Positions 6,490 to 10,330 of a stretch of 10,330 nt of DNA are shown piece by piece. Within the stretch, counting starts at the first letter, position 1; every line of letters begins with the position of its first letter. This stretch comes from CAYLJO01 sp964383905 (GTDB lineage Bacteria; Acidobacteriota; Blastocatellia; Pyrinomonadales; Pyrinomonadaceae), in assembly GCA_964383905.1 (NCBI GenBank), contig CAYLJO010000219.1, positions 1-10,330 on the forward strand, written 5' to 3'. The notes beneath the pieces are model-generated. The model was not told the origin of the DNA, made no database searches, and was given only the letters and a program-made list of their open reading frames with translations. A program made the translations under genes and the position numbers.

Positions 6490-7482
6490 ATGAGCGAAGT
6501 GAGCGCGGAGCAGAAGATGACGCTGCGGGCGCGCCATTTACAGTGGCAGCGCATCGCGGAATATGTGATCGTCATCGCGATCATTCTGGAATCGGCCGTA
6601 TTCGCCGTCATGGCCCCGCAGTTCTTTTCCGTCCCGAACCTCATCAACGTCGCGCTCAGCATCGCCATCACGGGCATCCTCGCCGTGGGGATGACGGCCG
6701 TGATCCTGACCGGAGGCATCGACCTATCGGTCGGATCAGTCGCGGCGCTCGCGGGCGTCGTCGCCGCCATGATCGCGAGCAGCGGCGGGGGCGCGGTGCC
6801 GCTGGGTATCGTCGCCGCCCTCGGCATCGGAGCCGCCGTCGGCTTCTTTAACGGCATCATGATCGCGCAGTTTCGGGTGCCGCCTTTCGTCGTGACGCTG
6901 GCCATGCTGACGATCTGTCGCGGATTAGCGTTTATCGTGACGAACGGGCGTTCGATCGGCAATCTGCCGGCCAGTTTCGTCGTTCTCGGCAGAGCGCGCG
7001 TGTTGGGCTTGCCGATTCCGGTGCTGGTGATGATCGCTGTATTTGCCGCCGGCTGGTTCGTGCTGGCGCGCATGACGCTCGGACGGTATATCTATGCGCT
7101 GGGCGGTAATCCCGAAGCGGCCTACCTGGCCGGCGTCAACACGAAGCGCGTGACGCTGCTGGTCTACGTTTTGAACGGGTTGCTGGTCGGCCTAGCAGGC
7201 GTCGTGCTTGCCTCCCGACTCGGCGCGGGCGTGCCTAACGCGGGTTTGCAGTATGAACTGGACGTGATCGCGGCGGTGGTGGTGGGCGGAACCTCTTTGA
7301 ACGGCGGGCGTGGTAGTGTGATCGGAACATTCTGGGGTGCGGTCTTTATTGGCATCTTAAATAATGGACTGAACCTGGCCGGCATTGACCCGTACATGCA
7401 GAAGATTGCGCTCGGCCTGGTGATCTTAATGGCTGTGCTGGCCGACCAAATCAACAAGGCCCGGGGTGGCATTAAGCTCTAA
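6490..7482 (+). CDS. Sugar ABC transporter permease (RbsC-like)
   Basis: This is the inner-membrane permease subunit of a CUT2-class sugar importer, 330 residues with about eight to ten membrane segments. The N-terminal part MAPQFFSVPNLINVALSIAI and the TAVILTGGIDLSVGS segment are characteristic of RbsC, XylH and AraH permeases. FNGIMIAQFRVPPFVVTLAML follows. The cytoplasmic loop ALGGNPEAAYLAGVNTKRV (around 200-220) is the coupling helix that docks on the ATPase. VVVGGTSLNGGRGSVIGT and ILNNGLNL complete the pattern. The start is 3 nt after the binding-protein stop, with AGGG across that junction, so the two are translated together. No RbsA-type ATPase is encoded here; downstream genes lie on the other strand, so the ATPase must be supplied from elsewhere. 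Confidence 0.92.
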   Translation: MSEVSAEQKMTLRARHLQWQRIAEYVIVIAIILESAVFAVMAPQFFSVPNLINVALSIAITGILAVGMTAVILTGGIDLSVGSVAALAGVVAAMIASSGGGAVPLGIVAALGIGAAVGFFNGIMIAQFRVPPFVVTLAMLTICRGLAFIVTNGRSIGNLPASFVVLGRARVLGLPIPVLVMIAVFAAGWFVLARMTLGRYIYALGGNPEAAYLAGVNTKRVTLLVYVLNGLLVGLAGVVLASRLGAGVPNAGLQYELDVIAAVVVGGTSLNGGRGSVIGTFWGAVFIGILNNGLNLAGIDPYMQKIALGLVILMAVLADQINKARGGIKL

Positions 7483-7565
7483 CCAGAAGCTTGCCGGAAT
7501 CGCTGCCGCTTGCTCCTCGCGCTGCCGAACCCCTGCGTGGGCCGCCTCTCACGCTTGTGGCGTCT

Positions 7566-8165
7566 TCATTTTTTCATGCGGTCGGAACAGCCAATCAGAA
7601 CCGGTAATTCCAAAGGTGTATCCTCCGAAAGCAGCAGGTACAACAGGTACCCCGTCACCCTCACGTGCCCTTCAAGCACCACTAATTCCTCCTCCTTGGG
7701 GTTGTAGAGCAGTATCAGTTCGGGAAACTGTGCCCCTTGCTTGAGCGCGTGGGCGAGAGACAGATAACCGGCGGCCACTTCGGGCATCGCTCCTGAAACG
7801 ATCCGCTGGGCGGCATCTCTCACGAGCCGCGAGCCGCCGGAGAATTCGACCCAGTAATCATCGTTAATGTACTTGGCCCGCTGCAGGTCCGCTTGGCTCA
7901 AGAAGGCTCGCCACCACTGCACGTCATCGGGGAGGTCTTTGAAGACACCTGCATCACGCCCGTAGCCGCGGAACTCGCCCAAGAGGTTAGCGCGGTGGAG
8001 GTTCTCGGACAGATTCTTCAGATCGGGTTGGTCGATTATCTTCGGGTTGAGTCGATCCCTTTGCAGGAGGCGCCGTATCTGCTTTCCGAACCGCTCGGAG
8101 TGGAGTTCGGTCAGGAGGAAGTGGGCGACCATCTCTTCTTCCGGGATCAGTTGCGCGACGCGCAT
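7566..8165 (-). CDS. Hypothetical protein with ParB/sulfiredoxin-like C-terminal motif
   Basis: I do not recognise this 199-residue protein by name. The chosen start at 8165 (MRVAQLIPEEEM) has an excellent AGGAGG site 6-7 nt upstream. A longer reading to 8267 would translate the nearby DNA repeat and is rejected. The protein has no signal or membrane segment and is rich in charged residues and leucine. The first 60 residues look helical (MVAHFLLTELHSERFGKQI). The centre has AKYINDDYWVEFSGGSRLV (around 97-115). The C-terminal quarter holds ELILLYNPKEEELVVLEGHVRVTGYLL, in which LEGHVR (164-169) recalls the G-H-x-R core of ParB and sulfiredoxin-like domains; that link is inference. It ends with IGCSDRMKK. 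Neighbours give no functional clue: it converges on the permease gene and is followed upstream by a repeat and a broken membrane gene. Confidence 0.7.
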   Translation of the reverse strand: MRVAQLIPEEEMVAHFLLTELHSERFGKQIRRLLQRDRLNPKIIDQPDLKNLSENLHRANLLGEFRGYGRDAGVFKDLPDDVQWWRAFLSQADLQRAKYINDDYWVEFSGGSRLVRDAAQRIVSGAMPEVAAGYLSLAHALKQGAQFPELILLYNPKEEELVVLEGHVRVTGYLLYLLLSEDTPLELPVLIGCSDRMKK

Positions 8166-8210
8166 CAGATAACCTCCTGCGTGTTGACCGAGCCGCAAAT
8201 AAAAAAATTG

Positions 8211-8260
8211 AACCGCAGAGGACACAGAGGACGCAGAGGAAAAACAGGGGAAACAAAGAG
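8211..8260. repeat. CAGAGGAC-type 9-nt periodic interspersed repeat
   Basis: The stretch beginning AACCGCAGAGGACACAGAGG runs as degenerate 9-nt units (GCAGAGGAC, ACAGAGGAC, GCAGAGGAA) and then decays through AAACAGGGGA and AACAAAGAG. This type of sequence is familiar as an intergenic repeat in many unrelated bacterial genomes. Reading it in frame gives low-complexity peptides such as NRRGHRGRRG, which are not real proteins. It lies between the hypothetical gene and the membrane gene, upstream of the former's ribosome site. Confidence 0.7.
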
Positions 8261-8313
8261 CAAACAAGATGCTGCGCCTGGGCCAGTCAAAGTTCAGCCA
8301 TCCTGATTGAGCC

Positions 8314-8421
8314 TCAATTAACCCACCGAGTCAGCCAAGTCGCGAACGCGAGCCAAGCCTGTGTGTTACCGATCATCATGCGCAGCGGATGCGATATGAC
8401 GATTACAAGGCCGCCCAAGAC
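8314..8421 (-). pseudogene. Displaced C-terminal segment of the membrane protein (out of frame)
   Basis: Directly after the membrane gene's last sensible codons, a second minus-strand frame reads LGGLVIVISHPLRMMIGN and then TQAWLAFATWLTRWVN before a stop at 8314-8316. This hydrophobic segment plus basic HPLR and a terminal amphipathic stretch is the kind of ending expected for the same protein family. The two frames overlap at about 8403-8421. The segment has no start codon or ribosome site of its own, so it is most simply the original C-terminus, separated by a frameshifting indel. Confidence 0.6.
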
Positions 8422-8987
8422 AGTGGGCCGATCTGCTGAACGAAGGCGAATGGTAGCCGAGCGACGGCCGCCGGCAGGATCGAGATCGTCGCCAGGAGCA
8501 TCAGCCTCTTGTGCGCGTCCATCCGACGGCAGAAATAGAAGCCCGCCCCGACCAGGCTCGCAAACACCACCATGTCGCCGAGCGGGATCGTCAGAAATGC
8601 GAGCGGCGAAGGCGCCTCCGGTGGGACATCCGCCACCTTCGCCCTAATGATGGCCGTCGAGGTGCCGACAATGACCATGAGCACGGCAATCACTGCGCCG
8701 GCCATCCCTAAACGGCGATGGATGCCAGTCCGCTTTGCCGCAACGAGGGCGGTCTGTGTTAATAAGAGCACGAGCCATGAGGTGAAGACGAACCCATGCA
8801 GATGGAGGAGGGGCAGGAGGGGCCGGGTGTCGAAATAGGGCCTGAGGAAATATGTCCGCGCAAAGCCGGCGAAGACGGTGATCACGAATGCGACGGCCAT
8901 ACCGGTGTAGAATAGACGCTCGCGTCGCTTATTGATGACTCCTGTATGCGTTGCCCCGCCTCTTTTCCCGGCTATCAATGGTTTCAT
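8403..8987 (-). CDS. Multi-pass membrane protein of unknown function, C-terminus disrupted
   Basis: This is an inner-membrane protein of unknown function with about five membrane segments: FYTGMAVAFVITVFAGFA, the HLHGFVFTSWLVLLLTQTAL region, RLGMAGAVIAVLMVIVGTS, IPLGDMVVFASLVGAGFYF and MLLATISILPAAVARLPFAF. The motif HLHGFVFTSW...QTALVAAKRTGIHRRLG resembles a family of small uncharacterised membrane proteins with conserved histidines, possibly cofactor- or metal-linked; I cannot name it. The start is the ATG at 8987, with GAGGA 8 nt ahead; the TTG at 8990 is less likely. The frame ends abruptly after FAFVQQIGPLSWAAL. A family-like ending continues in another frame (8314-8421), so the gene is probably truncated or a pseudogene. 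A sequencing indel is the alternative. Confidence 0.65.
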   Translation of the reverse strand: MKPLIAGKRGGATHTGVINKRRERLFYTGMAVAFVITVFAGFARTYFLRPYFDTRPLLPLLHLHGFVFTSWLVLLLTQTALVAAKRTGIHRRLGMAGAVIAVLMVIVGTSTAIIRAKVADVPPEAPSPLAFLTIPLGDMVVFASLVGAGFYFCRRMDAHKRLMLLATISILPAAVARLPFAFVQQIGPLSWAAL

Positions 8988-9117
8988 CAACGGAGTCCTC
9001 GGGGTATGTTTTTCACTGACCGCTCGCCTATCGGTCGCGGGCGAACGCCGGGGCTAACCCGCCGCCTCGGTCATCGAATATAAAAAGCCTGCTGATCGGC
9101 GGTCGGGTTCAGCCCCT

Positions 9118-9699
9118 TTAGGCGCGGCCGCGCAAGGGGACTTTGTCATAGACATCTTGGAGCGCGAGAGTACATTGAATTGACGCCAGAGTAACGATAT
9201 CTTCCAAGAATCTCCTCTCCGTGAGCAGCCAATTGCCGTCTGCTTGCCGCAAATATTGCTCTATCCGAGACTCATCCTGCGCGACTAGGATGTATTCTGC
9301 TAAAGAATCTATGCTGCGGTAATCACGAAATTTCTTCCCCCGATCGTAAGCTTCGGTCGAATCTGAGAGCACTTCAATGATCAACTCCGGATTCAGTAAA
9401 GTATCAATATAAGAGTCTTCAAACTGCGGCTCCCCGCACACAGCCACCACATCCGGGTAGGTATACTTATTCGTAGCAGGAATATAGACACGCATATCGC
9501 TCGGGTACAACTCGCAAGGACGGCCCTTCAACTGCTGGCCTAAAGAAATAATGATATTGGTGGCAATAAGGTTGTGTCTGCGGCTCGCGCCCGTCATGGC
9601 AAATACTTCGCCATCGATATATTCACTTTTGTATTCAGCTTGGCGCTCCCGGGCCAAATATTCTTCCCGGGTGATGAATCTTTTATGCGGGGTGGACAT
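9118..9699 (-). CDS. Uma2 family endonuclease (DUF820, PD-(D/E)XK fold)
   Basis: This is a 193-residue member of the Uma2/DUF820 family, which carries a restriction-endonuclease-like fold and is abundant in cyanobacteria and several soil phyla; its cellular role is unsettled. The order of motifs is typical: a charged start FITREEYLARERQAEYKSEYIDGEVFAMTGAS (Glu31), RHN at 41-43, YPDVVAV with Asp83, NPELIIEVLS with Glu109, and YDRGKKFRDY with Lys122/123. The putative catalytic residues are therefore intact. The start at 9699 (MSTPHKRF) is supported by GGAG 6 nt upstream (9706-9709 on the minus strand). A longer reading to 9765 adds 22 residues not expected for the family. The gene is visibly more AT-rich than the catabolic genes, which hints at separate origin. 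It stands alone, next to broken gene pieces. Confidence 0.9.
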   Translation of the reverse strand: MSTPHKRFITREEYLARERQAEYKSEYIDGEVFAMTGASRRHNLIATNIIISLGQQLKGRPCELYPSDMRVYIPATNKYTYPDVVAVCGEPQFEDSYIDTLLNPELIIEVLSDSTEAYDRGKKFRDYRSIDSLAEYILVAQDESRIEQYLRQADGNWLLTERRFLEDIVTLASIQCTLALQDVYDKVPLRGRA

Positions 9700-9790
9700 A
9701 TATATCTCCGACTCTGGACTAAACTTATCCCAAGATAGCACATTATCAATAGTCGTACACCACACGCTAGCGCCGAACGCTGATGGACGA

Positions 9791-9937
9791 CTATCTCGCG
9801 GTATTATCCTGAATACATTCTGAAGGACGACTAACTCGGACGCTGCTAACCCTGCCGTTAGTTTTCTTCAAAATCTCCTTGTCATTAGTGAGAAACCAAG
9901 AGGCATTCAAAGCAATAGCCTCAAACCAAGCTTGTAG
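9791..9937 (-). pseudogene. PIN-domain (VapC-like) protein remnant
   Basis: Read on the minus strand, this frame gives LQAWFEAIALNASWFLTNDK, then EILKK, and later SVRVSRPSECIQDNTAR before a stop at 9791-9793. The pattern of a small helix, then A-L-N-A-S-x-F-L-T-N-D-K, matches the last conserved strand and acidic position of PIN ribonuclease domains, the toxin fold of VapBC modules. The N-terminal two thirds, with the first catalytic aspartates, are missing. The reading frame runs back into the integrase fragment without a start codon. It therefore looks like a relic left by rearrangement. Confidence 0.45.
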
Positions 9938-9959
9938 GGTCTTTTCTCGTCCGCCCCTA

Positions 9960-10088
9960 TCAGCCTTTACGAATGTTACCGAAGTACTGTGCGAAGCTGG
10001 TGACCTGGTAGAGGTAAGCTTCGATGGTCCGGTCGGACAAGCGGCGCAAGCGCATATCGTCGAGCATGCGTTGACGTAGTGGTGTCAT
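9960..10088 (-). pseudogene. Tyrosine recombinase/integrase N-terminal fragment
   Basis: An ATG at 10088 with a strong AGGAG site 7 nt upstream opens a 42-codon reading: MTPLRQRMLDDMRLRRLSDR, then TIEAYLYQVTSFAQYFG, ending NIRKG. This is the start of the N-terminal SAM-like DNA-binding domain of phage-type tyrosine recombinases, which normally continues with a short helix and then the catalytic domain of about 200 residues. A stop at 9960-9962 and loss of similarity after YFG show truncation. What follows on the same strand is the PIN-like remnant, so a deletion has joined two genes. The intact ribosome site suggests recent decay. Confidence 0.65.
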
Positions 10089-10281
10089 GATTAATCTCCT
10101 TTCGGTGAATAGGTTCGAGAGGGGATCAACAATATTCTTTTGATTTAAACAAGGCTATGCCGGCAGGCAGAAGACGAAAGGAATAACCAGAAGTGTGAGG
10201 GACAGTAATGTGGGAACTAGAAGGTCTGGACAGGGAGATGCGTGATCTTGAGTGGCACACCTACCGCGCAGCGGTTTAGTT

Positions 10282-10330
10282 GTGTGCCGAGCATGTGCGA
10301 CAGCTTGGGGGTGCAAGTCCCTTATCCAGC
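10282..10330 (+). mobile_element. Possible 5' end of a group II intron, cut by window edge
   Basis: GTGTGCCGAGCATG (10282-10295) and GTGCGAC (10295-10301) resemble the conserved GUGYG 5' end of bacterial group II introns, and GGGTGCAAGTCCC (10309-10321) resembles the domain I segment shared by many ltrA-type introns. No reverse transcriptase is visible because only 49 bases remain. A different structured RNA, or an intron starting earlier (GTGTGAG at about 10193), cannot be excluded. Confidence 0.4.

Noticed and set aside
6273..7073. Long minus-strand reading frame opposite the ABC binding protein and permease
   Set aside because: It is a shadow of GC-rich coding sequence; it is rich in Ala, Thr and Met with no recognisable domain, while the plus strand encodes clear family proteins.
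7535..7576. Terminator after the permease (ACGC TTGTG GCGT followed by T-run)
   Set aside because: The stem is only 4 bp and the T-run is separated from it; too weak to call.
8211..8260. CRISPR array or minisatellite
   Set aside because: The units are 9 nt and contiguous with no spacers; this is the common interspersed repeat.
8166..8267. N-terminal extension of the hypothetical protein
   Set aside because: It translates the interspersed repeat; the internal ATG at 8165 has a strong AGGAGG site.
9879..10079. Plus-strand 66-codon reading frame near the right edge
   Set aside because: It is antisense to the integrase and PIN remnants, which have recognisable motifs and a ribosome site.

Overview
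This window of about 10.3 kb is bacterial, moderately GC-rich and only partly packed with genes. It reads as a sugar or acid-sugar utilisation region that grades into an accessory zone with gene fragments and mobile DNA. The taxon cannot be fixed from this sequence. The Uma2 nuclease, the widespread CAGAGGAC-type repeat and the mix of catabolic genes would fit Acidobacteriota or a similar soil or thermal phylum, but that is inference.

Layout: (1) Bases 1-2214, plus strand: the 3' part of an MFS carboxylate/sugar-acid transporter, followed 24 nt later by an iolC-type PfkB kinase (5-dehydro-2-deoxygluconokinase, myo-inositol catabolism). (2) Bases 2215-2608: an AT-rich gap with a MITE-like element of about 150 bp bearing 22-bp perfect inverted repeats, then an orphan sigma70-like promoter with a palindrome at its predicted start site. 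(3) Bases 2609-5359, minus strand: a three-gene operon read as Asp/Glu-racemase-fold protein, then OtnK-type four-carbon acid sugar kinase, then OtnC-type class II aldolase/decarboxylase. (4) Bases 5360-5535: a divergent control region with a 10-bp inverted repeat. (5) Bases 5536-7482, plus strand: a sugar-binding lipoprotein and an RbsC-like permease with no ATPase gene beside them. (6) Bases 7566-10330: a hypothetical protein with a ParB/sulfiredoxin-like C-terminal motif, a 9-nt-periodic repeat, a multi-pass membrane protein whose C-terminus is displaced into another frame, a Uma2 endonuclease, remnants of a PIN-domain protein and a tyrosine recombinase, and what looks like the 5' end of a group II intron cut by the window edge.

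How the genes may work together: the kinase and aldolase are the two downstream steps known for 3-oxo-tetronate use (phosphorylation, then decarboxylation to a triose phosphate and CO2). The divergent ABC pair would supply substrate. The usual tetronate dehydrogenase and OtnI isomerase are absent, and a single-cysteine member of the Asp/Glu racemase superfamily leads the operon instead. This makes it a candidate variant four-carbon acid sugar pathway, the most interesting biochemical point here. The clearest structural points are the MITE-like element and the broken membrane gene.
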